Assembly: GCA_051275005.1 (NCBI GenBank)
Contig: JBNMOP010000086.1
Span: 1 to 12,319, forward strand
Length of the DNA: 12,319 nt
Direction: 5' to 3'
DNA from: Eutrophobius sp051275005
Lineage (GTDB): Bacteria; Pseudomonadota; Gammaproteobacteria; Eutrophobiales; Eutrophobiaceae
Shown here: positions 1-7,877 of the stretch, in pieces
Layout: every line of letters begins with the position of its first letter
How positions within the stretch are numbered: the stretch's first letter is position 1
Notes under the pieces: model-generated
Databases searched by the model: none
Told to the model about the DNA's origin: nothing
Seen by the model: only the letters and a program-made list of their open reading frames with translations
Position numbers and translations under genes: made by a program

Positions 1-651
1 ATGGTCGTACATGGTGAGGCTGATACATTGAACGTTACTATGGATGACATGATCTATCATACAAAATTAGTGCGTAAAGGTATCAATCACACGTTACTGG
101 CATCGGATATGCCTAATAACAGTTACAGTGATAAAGACAATGCTTTAAAAAATGCCAAACGTCTTATCGATGAAGGTGAGGCCGATATGGTTAAGCTGGA
201 AGGTGGTCGTGATATCCTTGAGCAGATACAGGCACTGTGCAGTCAAGGTATTTCGGTTTGTGGTCATCTTGGATTGCAACCTCAATCTGTGCAAAAGTAC
301 GGTGGTTATAAAGTGCAGGGTCGAACGTTCGAAGATGCTGATCGAATTCTTGAAGATGCAATAGCGTTGGATGAAGCGGGCGTTAAAATGATTGTGTTAG
401 AATGCATCCCTCGTAAGCTTGCAGAAAAAATTACCAATGCTATTTCAGTCCCCACAATTGGTATTGGTGCAGGCGTGGATTGCGATGGTCAGATATTAGT
501 TATTTACGATGTAATTGGAATATCGGATTATATTCCTAAAATGGCAAACAATTTTTTACAAAATAGTGGTTCTATTAACCAGGCAATAAAAGATTATATC
601 CTATCAGTTAAAGCAGGCACGTTTCCTACTTTGGAACAAAGTTTTGAGTAA
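1..651 (+). CDS. panB: 3-methyl-2-oxobutanoate hydroxymethyltransferase (ketopantoate hydroxymethyltransferase), 5'-truncated by the window edge
   Basis: PanB makes ketopantoate from 2-oxoisovalerate and 5,10-methylene-tetrahydrofolate, the first committed step of pantothenate synthesis, in the cytosol. The ATG at position 1 is internal. The first residues (MVVHGEADTLNVTMDDMI) match the segment that follows the GDSLGM motif in full-length PanB, so about 47 N-terminal residues lie upstream of the window (216 residues here against roughly 264 in the family). Family-typical stretches follow: VKLEGG (residues 64-69), CGHLGLQPQS (87-96), the VLEC segment with Glu134, which corresponds to the catalytic Glu181 of the E. 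coli enzyme, PTIGIGAG, and the DGQILVIYD stretch. The C-terminus is complete. It is followed after 70 bases by panC on the same strand, the usual partner. Assignment is firm; only the start is missing. Confidence 0.96.
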   Translation: MVVHGEADTLNVTMDDMIYHTKLVRKGINHTLLASDMPNNSYSDKDNALKNAKRLIDEGEADMVKLEGGRDILEQIQALCSQGISVCGHLGLQPQSVQKYGGYKVQGRTFEDADRILEDAIALDEAGVKMIVLECIPRKLAEKITNAISVPTIGIGAGVDCDGQILVIYDVIGISDYIPKMANNFLQNSGSINQAIKDYILSVKAGTFPTLEQSFE

Positions 652-721
652 GCCTCTGACTTACTAGACCTCTCTCGCGTATACTGTTTTCTTTTTTTAT
701 TTAATTGAGTTATTAATATTA

Positions 722-1576
722 ATGAATATAGTAAATGAACTGTCTGGGCTAAGAAATAAGATAGCGGAATGGAAAAAACAAGGCCATACGATTGCACTCG
801 TGCCAACCATGGGAAATTTGCATGATGGGCACCTGTCTTTATTAGAAAAGGCAAAAATACTTAGTGACAAAACAGTTGTTAGTATATTTGTTAACCCTAT
901 TCAATTTGGTACAGGAGAAGACTATGAAAGCTATCCAAGTACCATTACAACAGACAAGTCAAAGTTGGAATCAAACCAGGTAGATTTGTTATTTACACCA
1001 GATCTGGAAGAGCTATATCCTAGTGGTGTAGATGTAGACACTCGAGTTAACATCCCTATATTATCGAGCATTTTATGTGGACAGTTCAGACCAGATCATT
1101 TTTCTGGTGTTGCTACGGTGGTATCCAAGTTACTTATTAATGTAACCCCCGATTACGCAATGTTTGGTGAAAAAGATTATCAACAACTCATGATAATTCA
1201 GCGCATGGTATCGGATTTATGTATTCCCACAAAAATTATTGGTATGCCAATCATACGTGATGATGATGGACTGGCCATGAGTTCTAGAAATGCTTATTTA
1301 ACGGAAGAACAGAGAAAGCTTGCCCCAATGATTTATCAAACTTTACAACTTGCTGCTGATAAGCTGAAGAATAGAACAGACAATCATAGCACTATTGAAC
1401 AACAAGGATTCCAGGCGTTGGAAAATGCAGGCTTTACCCCGGAGTATTTTAGCGTACGACGCACAGGTGATCTTGGCGTGCCGAATGGAGACGAGAGTGA
1501 CCTAAGTATTCTGCTTGCTGCCTGGCTTGGCACGGCAAGATTAATTGATAATATAAAAATTAAACTTGATGGTTGA
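722..1576 (+). CDS. panC: Pantothenate synthetase (pantoate--beta-alanine ligase)
   Basis: PanC joins pantoate to beta-alanine with ATP, through a pantoyl-adenylate intermediate, giving pantothenate for coenzyme A. At 284 residues it is the normal family length. Seen in the sequence: the PTMGNLHDGHLSLL segment with the HIGH-type signature HDGH (residues 34-37), the FVNPIQF pantoate-binding region (56-62), FRPDHFSGV (122-130), FGEKDYQQL (148-156), and the KMSKS-like MSSRN loop (186-190). The ATG at 722 has no clear Shine-Dalgarno sequence in the AT-rich 70-base gap after panB, but the family N-terminus (a short helix before the VPTMG strand) fits this start. Its end overlaps or abuts the next gene, so the three plus-strand genes probably form one transcript. 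Confidence 0.97.
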   Translation: MNIVNELSGLRNKIAEWKKQGHTIALVPTMGNLHDGHLSLLEKAKILSDKTVVSIFVNPIQFGTGEDYESYPSTITTDKSKLESNQVDLLFTPDLEELYPSGVDVDTRVNIPILSSILCGQFRPDHFSGVATVVSKLLINVTPDYAMFGEKDYQQLMIIQRMVSDLCIPTKIIGMPIIRDDDGLAMSSRNAYLTEEQRKLAPMIYQTLQLAADKLKNRTDNHSTIEQQGFQALENAGFTPEYFSVRRTGDLGVPNGDESDLSILLAAWLGTARLIDNIKIKLDG

Positions 1577-1586
1577 TGTAAAAATT

Positions 1587-2345
1587 ATGAGTAAACAACA
1601 ATCCAATCCGACCGCAGCAGTTATCATCATAGGTAATGAAATATTGTCTGGACGTACCCGTGATGCCAATCTTTCTTTTATCGGTAGCCGTTGCGATCAG
1701 CTGGGTATAGACCTGAAAGAAGCCAAAGTAATACAGGATGATGAACAAACCATAATCGATACGGTGAATTTTTACAGGTCATTGTTTAATTATGTATTTA
1801 CGACGGGGGGAATTGGTCCAACTCATGATGATATTACTGCTGCATCCATTGCCAGGGTATTTAATGTGGATCTAGAAAGAAATGCAGAGGCAGTGACTAC
1901 CATGGATAAATATTATCCGGAAGGAAAATTAAATGAGGCCAGATTAAAAATGGCAGACATTCCTTCGGGTGCTGTTCTTATAGATAATCCAGTCAGTGCT
2001 GCCCCGGGATTTCAGATAGAAAATGTATTTGTGTTACCTGGTGTTCCATCAATTATGCAGGCCATGTTTGATGGAATAACCGATCGTTTTGTGGGTGGAT
2101 TACCTATGCTTACTGAAAGTGTCAAGACCGATCTGCCAGAGGGTACTCTGGCGCCGGATTTGGCAATGATTCAGGACACCTGCCCCGACGTTAGTATTGG
2201 TAGCTATCCTTTTTTTAGGATTGGGGTGCTGGGAGTAAATCTGGTATTACGGTCAACTGATGATGATAGTCTGCATCAAGCAACTGATAATGTAAAAGAG
2301 ATGATTATAAGGTTGGAGGGTAAAATTTTTGTAAACAGTGAATAA
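1587..2345 (+). CDS. Single-domain CinA / MoaB-type molybdopterin-binding fold protein
   Basis: This is a 252-residue protein of the competence/damage-inducible CinA N-terminal family (MoaB/MogA fold). Visible hallmarks are GNEILSGRTRDAN near residues 16-28 and TTGGIGPTHDDIT near 72-84, followed by the LPGVPSIM segment typical of the family. The C-terminal nicotinamide-mononucleotide deamidase (PncC) domain of two-domain CinA proteins is absent, so this is the short form, whose biochemical role is poorly defined; nucleotide or ADP-ribose hydrolysis is a family-level suggestion only. The frame can be read from TTG 1566 or ATG 1569, which would overlap panC, but ATG 1587 (MSKQQSNPTA) leaves the first beta strand (AAVIIIGNEI) at the right distance, so I chose it. 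Translation is probably coupled to panC, which stops at 1576. Confidence 0.85.
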   Translation: MSKQQSNPTAAVIIIGNEILSGRTRDANLSFIGSRCDQLGIDLKEAKVIQDDEQTIIDTVNFYRSLFNYVFTTGGIGPTHDDITAASIARVFNVDLERNAEAVTTMDKYYPEGKLNEARLKMADIPSGAVLIDNPVSAAPGFQIENVFVLPGVPSIMQAMFDGITDRFVGGLPMLTESVKTDLPEGTLAPDLAMIQDTCPDVSIGSYPFFRIGVLGVNLVLRSTDDDSLHQATDNVKEMIIRLEGKIFVNSE

Positions 2346-2382
2346 TTTATTTTTTATATAGACACTTTTAAAGTTTTCGTAA

Positions 2383-2460
2383 ATCCAGCGATTAAGGGTG
2401 TAAGGTTAGGGCATAAACTACGGTGGGAATACAGTAGATGGACATTAATCGCAGCTGGAT
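2383..2460. repeat. Imperfect inverted repeat (ATCCAG-CGATTAA / TTAATCG-CAG-CTGGAT)
   Basis: The left arm at 2383-2395 is ATCCAGCGATTAA. The right arm at 2445-2460 is TTAATCGCAGCTGGAT, whose reverse complement is the left arm with three extra bases (CTG) after ATCCAG. The two arms can form a 6-bp plus 7-bp stem with a 3-base bulge around a 49-base loop. It may be a folded 3' untranslated region, a remnant of a small repeat element, or chance. Confidence 0.5.
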
Positions 2461-2493
2461 ACTGGCTTTTGCCCAAGGGCACGAGCACCAGTA
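2460..2493. repeat. Nested hairpin TACTGG...TGCC/GGCA...CCAGTA
   Basis: The outer arms TACTGG (2460-2465) and CCAGTA (2488-2493) are perfect complements. Within them TGCCC (2470-2474) faces GGGCA (2477-2481), giving a stacked two-part hairpin. It sits immediately beside the larger inverted repeat at 2383-2460. There is no T-tract directly after it on either strand. Confidence 0.5.
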
Positions 2494-2526
2494 AAACGTA
2501 GTACAGTTTTTGCTATTCCTGTCCCT

Positions 2527-2976
2527 TTACTCACCACCCTTTTTTCTTATCATGACGCTGTCCAGCAAACTTAATACAATCTCGTTATCCTGGTTTGTCA
2601 ATATTATTTCAAACTTCAGAATACCTCGGTCTGGTTTACTGCGTGATGTAATTTTATCTATACAGCGTATGCTTCCAGTAATGTTGTCACCAGCATAAAC
2701 AGGCTTTTTAAAGCGTACCTCGTCCCATCCCGCTGCGCCGATTACCGCATCACGCCATTCAGACTGATTTATGAAAAATTGTTTTATACAAAGTGAAAAT
2801 TGACCTGATGCAATTATTTCCCGGTGTCCCAGTCTTCTCGCTGCCTCATCATCTACATGGATAGGAAGTTTGTCCCATTTATTGTTGAAGTTCAGCATCT
2901 CTTCATGGTCAACATAAAAAGGTTCATGCTCTGTTATAGAACCTATAACAATATCATCAAAAAATTGATTGCTCAT
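2527..2976 (-). CDS. MaoC-type hot-dog-fold (R)-specific enoyl-CoA hydratase / dehydratase-like protein
   Basis: This 149-residue single hot-dog domain belongs to the MaoC-like dehydratase family, whose members hydrate enoyl-CoA thioesters. The hydratase-2 signature is present in modified form: WDKLPIHVDDEAA with the likely catalytic pair Asp35 and His40, followed by a conserved IIASG segment (residues 55-59) and the VYAGDNITG strand (92-100) typical of the fold. No signal peptide or membrane segment is present, so it is cytosolic. It is the last gene of the box operon, 80 bases after the benzoate-CoA ligase and on the same strand. No strong Shine-Dalgarno sequence precedes ATG 2976. A role in hydrating an unsaturated CoA-thioester downstream of ring cleavage is inferred from context. 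A thioesterase role within the same fold is the main alternative. Confidence 0.85.
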   Translation of the reverse strand: MSNQFFDDIVIGSITEHEPFYVDHEEMLNFNNKWDKLPIHVDDEAARRLGHREIIASGQFSLCIKQFFINQSEWRDAVIGAAGWDEVRFKKPVYAGDNITGSIRCIDKITSRSKPDRGILKFEIILTNQDNEIVLSLLDSVMIRKKGGE

Positions 2977-3056
2977 GTATTTTGTAAATTATTTGTGTAA
3001 CGGTAAAGCAAAGTTGTTAAATATTGGTTGCAGATTTTTTTACCGCTATGATGAAT

Positions 3057-4625
3057 TTATTTTATTGTCTTATCTCTAAGTTTAAAACGTTGGATTTTTC
3101 CTGTTGCTGTTTTTGGTAGTGAAGATACAAACTCTATCCACCTTGGATATTTGTGCAAAGAAATTTTTTGCTTAACAAATTTTTGAATATCATTGGCAAG
3201 TTTCTCTGAACCGTTTGTCCCGTTATTAAGTACAATAAACGCCATTGGTTTAAGCAGTTCGTTTTCATCACTCCGGGCAATAACGGCTGCTTCTAAAACA
3301 TCAGGGAATTGCATGATAGTCGATTCAATTTCAAAGGGAGAGACCCACTGACCGCTTACCTTAAACATATCATCTTTGCGTCCGGAGTAGACATAATAAC
3401 CAGAATTATTACAGGTGTACTTATCACCACTATGCAGCCAATCACCACGAAATGTGTCACGGGTTTTATCTTCCTGCATCCAGTATCCGGATGCGACACT
3501 TGGACCATTAATAAGTAGTTCGCCTATCTCGTTTTGTTGGACATTGTTGCCTTCTTCATCCACCAACATGACTTCATAACCAGGGACTGGTATCCCTGTG
3601 GTTCCGTAATAATCATTATTAAGCTGATGACTTAGATAAATATGTAACATTTCAGTTGATCCAATTCCATCCAGGATTGGTACTCCAAATATTTTCTCCC
3701 ACTTGCGGCCTATATGTTCAGGTAATGCTTCACCGGCAGATACACATAGTCGCAGACTGCTACTTACCGGTTCATCAATATTGGCAAGCATTGCAGCATA
3801 TAAACCAGGTACACCAAAGTATATTGTCGGTTTATATTTATGAATTATTGACATTATAGTGTCTGGTGTAGGACGACCAGAAAATAGAACTGCGGTGGCT
3901 CCAACGTAAAATGGAAATGTCATGGCATTACCCAAACCATATGCGAAGAACAATTTTGCAGCAGAGTAAACTATATCGTTTTCATTTATTCCAAGGACAT
4001 TCTGACCATATAGTTCAGCAGTATGAAATAGGTTTTCATGGCGATGCATAACCCCTTTTGGTTTACCTGTGGAACCAGAAGAATATAGCCAGAAGGCAAT
4101 GTCATTAAATTTTGTTTGAGCAGCTTCAAGATGCGTTGAAGCATTTATTAATAAGTTACCAAGTAAAGGGTAACCGTAATTTTCTTTCCCGCAGACCAGA
4201 ACATTTTTGAGTCCACATTGTTTTTCTATAATCGGTTTGAACAAATGGAAAAGGGTATCACTGACGATGAGGGTTGTTGCCTTACTGTCTTCAAGTATAT
4301 ATTCGTATTCTGGTGTAGTGAGCAGAGTATTTAACGGGATAGGGGTAATGCCTGCTTTTATACATCCCCAAAATACGGCGGGAAATTCAACCGTATCCAG
4401 CATAGCCATGAGCACACGTTCATTATTATTAATATCCAGGTGGGTAAGGGCATTACCAGCCTGGTTAACCATTGTTGCCAGTTCAGCGTAACTATACTCG
4501 CCTCGTTCATCAACGACCGCAATTCTATCGTGCCGACCTAATGCGATGTTACGATCAATAAATTCTGTCGCTGCATTATAATCATGAGGTACAGCAGGGA
4601 CAGGACCATTTTTATGGATCATCAT
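3057..4625 (-). CDS. Benzoate--CoA ligase (AMP-forming)
   Basis: This 522-residue acyl-adenylate-forming enzyme activates benzoate, or a close aromatic acid, to its CoA thioester with ATP, the entry step of the benzoyl-CoA pathway. The P-loop-like motif YSSGSTGKPKGV is at residues 181-192. The DGIGSTEMLHIYLS stretch (319-332) is characteristic of benzoate-CoA ligases rather than general acyl-CoA synthetases. HSGDKY (398-403) carries the ribose-binding aspartate, and the C-terminal catalytic lysine is Lys510 in TATGKIQR. Length matches the BadA/BclA family. Two adjacent ATGs (4625 and 4622) are possible starts, and neither has a strong Shine-Dalgarno sequence. It lies 38 bases after boxB in the same operon. 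Exact preference between benzoate and substituted benzoates cannot be read from the sequence. Confidence 0.94.
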   Translation of the reverse strand: MMIHKNGPVPAVPHDYNAATEFIDRNIALGRHDRIAVVDERGEYSYAELATMVNQAGNALTHLDINNNERVLMAMLDTVEFPAVFWGCIKAGITPIPLNTLLTTPEYEYILEDSKATTLIVSDTLFHLFKPIIEKQCGLKNVLVCGKENYGYPLLGNLLINASTHLEAAQTKFNDIAFWLYSSGSTGKPKGVMHRHENLFHTAELYGQNVLGINENDIVYSAAKLFFAYGLGNAMTFPFYVGATAVLFSGRPTPDTIMSIIHKYKPTIYFGVPGLYAAMLANIDEPVSSSLRLCVSAGEALPEHIGRKWEKIFGVPILDGIGSTEMLHIYLSHQLNNDYYGTTGIPVPGYEVMLVDEEGNNVQQNEIGELLINGPSVASGYWMQEDKTRDTFRGDWLHSGDKYTCNNSGYYVYSGRKDDMFKVSGQWVSPFEIESTIMQFPDVLEAAVIARSDENELLKPMAFIVLNNGTNGSEKLANDIQKFVKQKISLHKYPRWIEFVSSLPKTATGKIQRFKLRDKTIK

Positions 4626-4663
4626 CTGTGTGTCGGTGTTATTGCAAGATTACAATAAAAAGA

Positions 4664-6112
4664 TCAGGCCGCAATTTTTACGTATTCGTAATCGCCAGGT
4701 TTTCCATTAATACCTGCCTTGGGTGCTGCGATCCAATTTGCAAATTTTCCCGCCTCTGTTTCTGGCACCATGAGTGACAGGATATATTCCAGATCTTCAT
4801 TGTTGGGTAGCCATTCACTTTGACTATTATTCCAACTGGACTCTTCAATTATATCTCCATTAGGCGTAACAAATACTTCAGAATAATCGCCAACCTTGCG
4901 ATGGAATGCCTTGTGTGGCAGGACCAGTTTAAAGTCTATACCAAAACTTGAAATAACCTTGTTCCATGTTGCGATAACTTGCTCACAGTCATTGATATAG
5001 TCATCACATAATCGGCCATTTACTGCGCTAATGGCAGGCTCATCAACCAGCTCAAATTTGCCGTTAATGTTTCGCAATATAGGATATGTATCATTGTGAA
5101 GTTGATGGTCGTCATCAATTTTTGTTTCATGAAATCGACCTTTGACACTTGAGTTAAATGCATTGGCGGCATTTGTAGAAATCTCTGAGCCAAATAGATC
5201 TAATGTTACAGAGTAATGAAAATTCATCTTTTTCTGCATAGTTGCAAGGTCTACTACTCCGTATTTGCGGATTGCATCAATAGCAAAGGGATTGGTAATA
5301 TTATTATCCCTCATTACTTCGCAAGTACGTTGAATTACACGCTCGACACCGGTACGCCCAACAAACATATGATGTCCTTCTTCGGTGAGCATGAAACGTG
5401 TGGTCCTTGCTAAAGGATCGAAGCCAGAGTTTGCCAATGCTTCCAACTGCATTTTCCCATCTCGATCTGTAAAGGTCGTAAACATAAAAAATGATAACCA
5501 ATCTGGAGTTTCTTCATTAAATGCCCCAAGGATACGGGGTTTATCTTCATTGCCTGAGCGTCGTTGTAATAATAATTCTGCCTCTTCACGCCCATCTCTG
5601 CCAAAGTACTTATGTAATAAGTAAACCATTGCCCATAAATGTCTGCCTTCTTCTACATTTACCTGAAAAACATTGCGCATGTCATAAAGTGACGGTGCGG
5701 TTTTTCCCAGGAAACGCTGTTGTTCTACCGATGCAGGTTCGGTGTCTCCCTGAATGACAATGAGTCTTTTAAACATGGCGCGATATTCTCCAGGGACTTC
5801 CTGCCAAACGGGGTCACCCTTGTGTTGACCAAATGATATCTTTCGGTCTTCTTCCTTAGGTGATAATAAAATTCCCCAACGGTATTCAGGCATTTTGACG
5901 TATCCAAATTTTGCCCAACCTTCCGGGTCTACACCAACCGCGGTACGCAGATAGACTTCTGAATCCTGGAAACCATTCGGTCCCATGTCCTTCCACCAAT
6001 TTATAAAATTTGGATACCATTGTTCCAATGCACGCTGCAAACCGCGGTCCGATGACAAATCGACATTGTTAGGAATCAGTGTGTCGTAATTTACCTTGTC
6101 AAATGTGCTCAT
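4664..6112 (-). CDS. boxB: Benzoyl-CoA 2,3-epoxidase, di-iron oxygenase subunit BoxB
   Basis: BoxB uses O2 to convert benzoyl-CoA to its 2,3-epoxide with electrons from the reductase BoxA, the key step of the aerobic CoA-dependent benzoate route. At 482 residues it is full length. All six di-iron ligands known for Azoarcus evansii BoxB (as I recall them: Glu120, Glu150, His153, Asp211, Glu240, His243) have counterparts here at a constant offset of five: Glu125 in GDTEP, Glu155 and His158 in NVEEGRHLW, Asp216 in FTDRDGK, Glu245 and His248 in LTEEGHHMF. The enzyme should therefore be active. The start is secure: a strong ribosome-binding site (AGAGGG, 6120-6125) lies seven bases upstream, inside the last codons of boxC, so translation is probably coupled. 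Its partner BoxA is not encoded in this window. Confidence 0.97.
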   Translation of the reverse strand: MSTFDKVNYDTLIPNNVDLSSDRGLQRALEQWYPNFINWWKDMGPNGFQDSEVYLRTAVGVDPEGWAKFGYVKMPEYRWGILLSPKEEDRKISFGQHKGDPVWQEVPGEYRAMFKRLIVIQGDTEPASVEQQRFLGKTAPSLYDMRNVFQVNVEEGRHLWAMVYLLHKYFGRDGREEAELLLQRRSGNEDKPRILGAFNEETPDWLSFFMFTTFTDRDGKMQLEALANSGFDPLARTTRFMLTEEGHHMFVGRTGVERVIQRTCEVMRDNNITNPFAIDAIRKYGVVDLATMQKKMNFHYSVTLDLFGSEISTNAANAFNSSVKGRFHETKIDDDHQLHNDTYPILRNINGKFELVDEPAISAVNGRLCDDYINDCEQVIATWNKVISSFGIDFKLVLPHKAFHRKVGDYSEVFVTPNGDIIEESSWNNSQSEWLPNNEDLEYILSLMVPETEAGKFANWIAAPKAGINGKPGDYEYVKIAA

Positions 6113-6114
6113 TT

Positions 6115-7806
6115 TTATACCCTCTTGTAGTCATAGTTCGGCCGTGATCCTGTGCCATATTTTTTTAATGCGCCTTTTTCACTTACCGCATTGGGCCGTT
6201 GGAAAATCCAGTTCTGCCATGCGGTAAGACGTCCAAAAATTTTGGTTTCCATTGTTTCTGGTCCAGCAAAACGTAGATTAGCCTCCATACCTGTCAACGC
6301 ATCGGGTGAATAACTGGCTCGTTCTTCATCCAGTATCCGAATTTCATCTTCCCAATCAAGCTCATCCGGGGTAAAGGTAACCAGTCCCAAATTCATTGCG
6401 GCACTAGCATCCAGTGCTGTACCGATGGTACTTCTGGTCTTATCCACGCTTTCCGGTTCACCCAAAAATCGGGTTTGCAGTCGCGTAATCCCATTTGACA
6501 TAGGAAACGGACCAAAATTTGATTCTGTGAGCGTAATGGTTGCAGCAGGGGCATCATTATTTTCAAGTTGTCCATCCAACATGTAACAACGATCCACAGC
6601 AAACAATAATTCAGCAAGAAAGCCAGTAAAGCAACTTCCCTGTTCTACTAGAGCAAAACCAGAGCGCGAGGTTAGATCAATCCGTTTTAGGGTTCGCTTC
6701 CAGTACAGCAGTATCTCATTTATGAGCCAGTGATCGGCATTCTTACGCAGGAAACTGTCATAGGATTTAACAATGTCAGAATTACCTAAAGTTTTAAAAT
6801 TTATGGTACCAATAGTGGATTCGTTGAAGCGTAGATGAAGAATTGCATCATCCAGTTGCCTTACCAGGGCCAATGGCCAGAATAAATCACCCTGTGAAAT
6901 TACCTTGTCTATATTATCAGTACACACTTGCTCCGGAGTTTTAACGGTTAGAGTGACGTTATTAATTTTACGATCAATTATTAATGAGACATATTGATAA
7001 TTAATTTCATCGCCGGAAATATTACGCTCAATTTTATTGAGGCTAATGCCATTTGAATTATCTGGTCTTGGTGAATCCACTGCCAGTTGGTTCGCCTTTT
7101 CCATAATACGTACTTCATATTTTGAGCGGGGTACTATTTCATCTACCAGGCGCCAGTCCACAGCTCGCTGGCCCTTAACCCCTTCTTCAAGTGTACAAAA
7201 AATATCGGCATAATCACGGCGTACTTTTCGTTTGTCGACTATGCGTGTAAGGCCGCCTGTGCCAGGGAGAACCGCAAGTAGCGGGACTTCCGGTAAAGAT
7301 ACTGCAGCGTTTCCATCATCCATTAACATAATGTAATCATTGGCCATGGCCAATTCATATCCACCGCCAGCTGCTACACCATTAATTGCACACAAATATC
7401 GTTGACCAGAAAATTGACTGGCATCTTCTATTGAATTCCGGGTCTCATTTGTGAATTTACAAAAGTTAACCTTATGCCCATGTGTCGCAGAGCCGAGCAT
7501 ACGAATATTGGCACCTGCGCAAAAGATATTGTCTTTACCGGAACGTAAAACGACGGTTTTTACTTCAGGATGTTCTATGCGTAGACGTTGCACAGCATCA
7601 TATAGCTCAATATCAACACCAATATCGTATGAGTTTAGCTTGAGCTCATACCCATCAAACGCAGTCTGACCCTCTGCAACATTCATAATTAACTCGGCGA
7701 CCTGCCCCGAATACTTGATGGACCAATGATGGTATTGGTCCGGGTGGGTACGAAAATCAAGTATAGAATTCTCGCTAGTTCGGGTATTAGTTACTTCATT
7801 AAGCAT
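6115..7806 (-). CDS. boxC: 2,3-epoxybenzoyl-CoA dihydrolase (benzoyl-CoA-dihydrodiol lyase) BoxC
   Basis: BoxC opens the ring of 2,3-epoxybenzoyl-CoA hydrolytically, giving 3,4-dehydroadipyl-CoA semialdehyde and formate. It is a 563-residue double-crotonase-type protein of the expected length. In the N-terminal half, the oxyanion-hole segments are visible as FCAGANIRML (95-104) and GVAAGGGYELA (143-153), with acidic residues Glu151 and Glu173 (SLPEVPLL) where crotonases carry catalytic acids. The C-terminal half is a divergent second crotonase-like region ending in the conserved GTGSRPNYDYKRV tail. It is the first gene of the minus-strand operon and its stop is only two bases from the boxB start. 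The ATG at 7806 follows a GGAAC element about ten bases upstream and the control region shared with boxR. Confidence 0.96.
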   Translation of the reverse strand: MLNEVTNTRTSENSILDFRTHPDQYHHWSIKYSGQVAELIMNVAEGQTAFDGYELKLNSYDIGVDIELYDAVQRLRIEHPEVKTVVLRSGKDNIFCAGANIRMLGSATHGHKVNFCKFTNETRNSIEDASQFSGQRYLCAINGVAAGGGYELAMANDYIMLMDDGNAAVSLPEVPLLAVLPGTGGLTRIVDKRKVRRDYADIFCTLEEGVKGQRAVDWRLVDEIVPRSKYEVRIMEKANQLAVDSPRPDNSNGISLNKIERNISGDEINYQYVSLIIDRKINNVTLTVKTPEQVCTDNIDKVISQGDLFWPLALVRQLDDAILHLRFNESTIGTINFKTLGNSDIVKSYDSFLRKNADHWLINEILLYWKRTLKRIDLTSRSGFALVEQGSCFTGFLAELLFAVDRCYMLDGQLENNDAPAATITLTESNFGPFPMSNGITRLQTRFLGEPESVDKTRSTIGTALDASAAMNLGLVTFTPDELDWEDEIRILDEERASYSPDALTGMEANLRFAGPETMETKIFGRLTAWQNWIFQRPNAVSEKGALKKYGTGSRPNYDYKRV

Positions 7807-7810
7807 TATA

Positions 7811-7817
7811 TTGCATG
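7811..7817. promoter_or_regulatory. Candidate BoxR operator box 1 (TTGCATG)
   Basis: A TGCATG hexamer lies at 7812-7817, in the boxC leader on the minus strand and over a possible -35 element (TTGCAT, 7811-7816) for boxR on the plus strand. With TAAAAT at 7835-7840, 18 bases downstream, it could form the boxR promoter, implying autoregulation. TGCA repeats are the reported recognition elements of BzdR/BoxR-type regulators; the assignment here is by analogy. Confidence 0.45.
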
Positions 7818-7841
7818 TTCCATGGTTATAGTTGTAAAATA

Positions 7842-7848
7842 ATGCATG
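7842..7848. promoter_or_regulatory. Candidate BoxR operator box 2 (ATGCATG)
   Basis: This second TGCATG hexamer (7843-7848) lies within the palindrome ATGCAT (7842-7847), 31 bases (about three helical turns) from the first. It overlaps the predicted boxC transcription start. Two same-face sites in an 82-base divergent promoter suit cooperative repression by a dimeric regulator. Confidence 0.45.
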
Positions 7849-7877
7849 ATAATAAACAAATCAATACTTTAAGGCAA
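7842..7877 (-). promoter_or_regulatory. Predicted sigma70-type promoter of the boxCB operon
   Basis: Read on the minus strand, TTGCCT (7872-7877) and TATTAT (7849-7854) are separated by exactly 17 bases. They match the -35 consensus in four of six positions and the -10 consensus in five of six. Initiation is expected near 7842, giving a leader of about 36 bases before boxC. The TGCATG box at 7843-7848 sits directly on the predicted start site, a standard place for a repressor. This is a prediction by eye. Confidence 0.55.

Larger units (their letters stand above)
2346..2526. other. Convergent gene-free gap with several inverted repeats
   Basis: This 181-base gap lies between two converging transcripts, the cinA-like gene (+) and the maoC-like gene (-). 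No credible coding frame was found on either strand. It is richer in G+C than most other gaps here and carries nested inverted repeats, listed separately. None of the hairpins is followed by a convincing run of T on either strand, so a classical intrinsic terminator is not evident. Confidence 0.6.

Noticed and set aside
1..2345. Pantothenate (CoA precursor) genes next to a CoA-thioester catabolic operon as one functional unit
   Set aside because: The two groups are on opposite strands, converge, and share no visible regulatory element. panBC is a housekeeping set found in many contexts, so proximity is probably coincidental.
3309..4491. Several plus-strand frames of 67-94 codons inside the benzoate-CoA ligase region
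   Set aside because: They lie antisense to a clearly conserved enzyme, have no ribosome-binding sites or recognisable motifs, and are frame shadows.
5216..5907. Multiple short frames on both strands within boxB
   Set aside because: BoxB has intact ligands and full length across this span. The short frames show no family features and low-plausibility composition.
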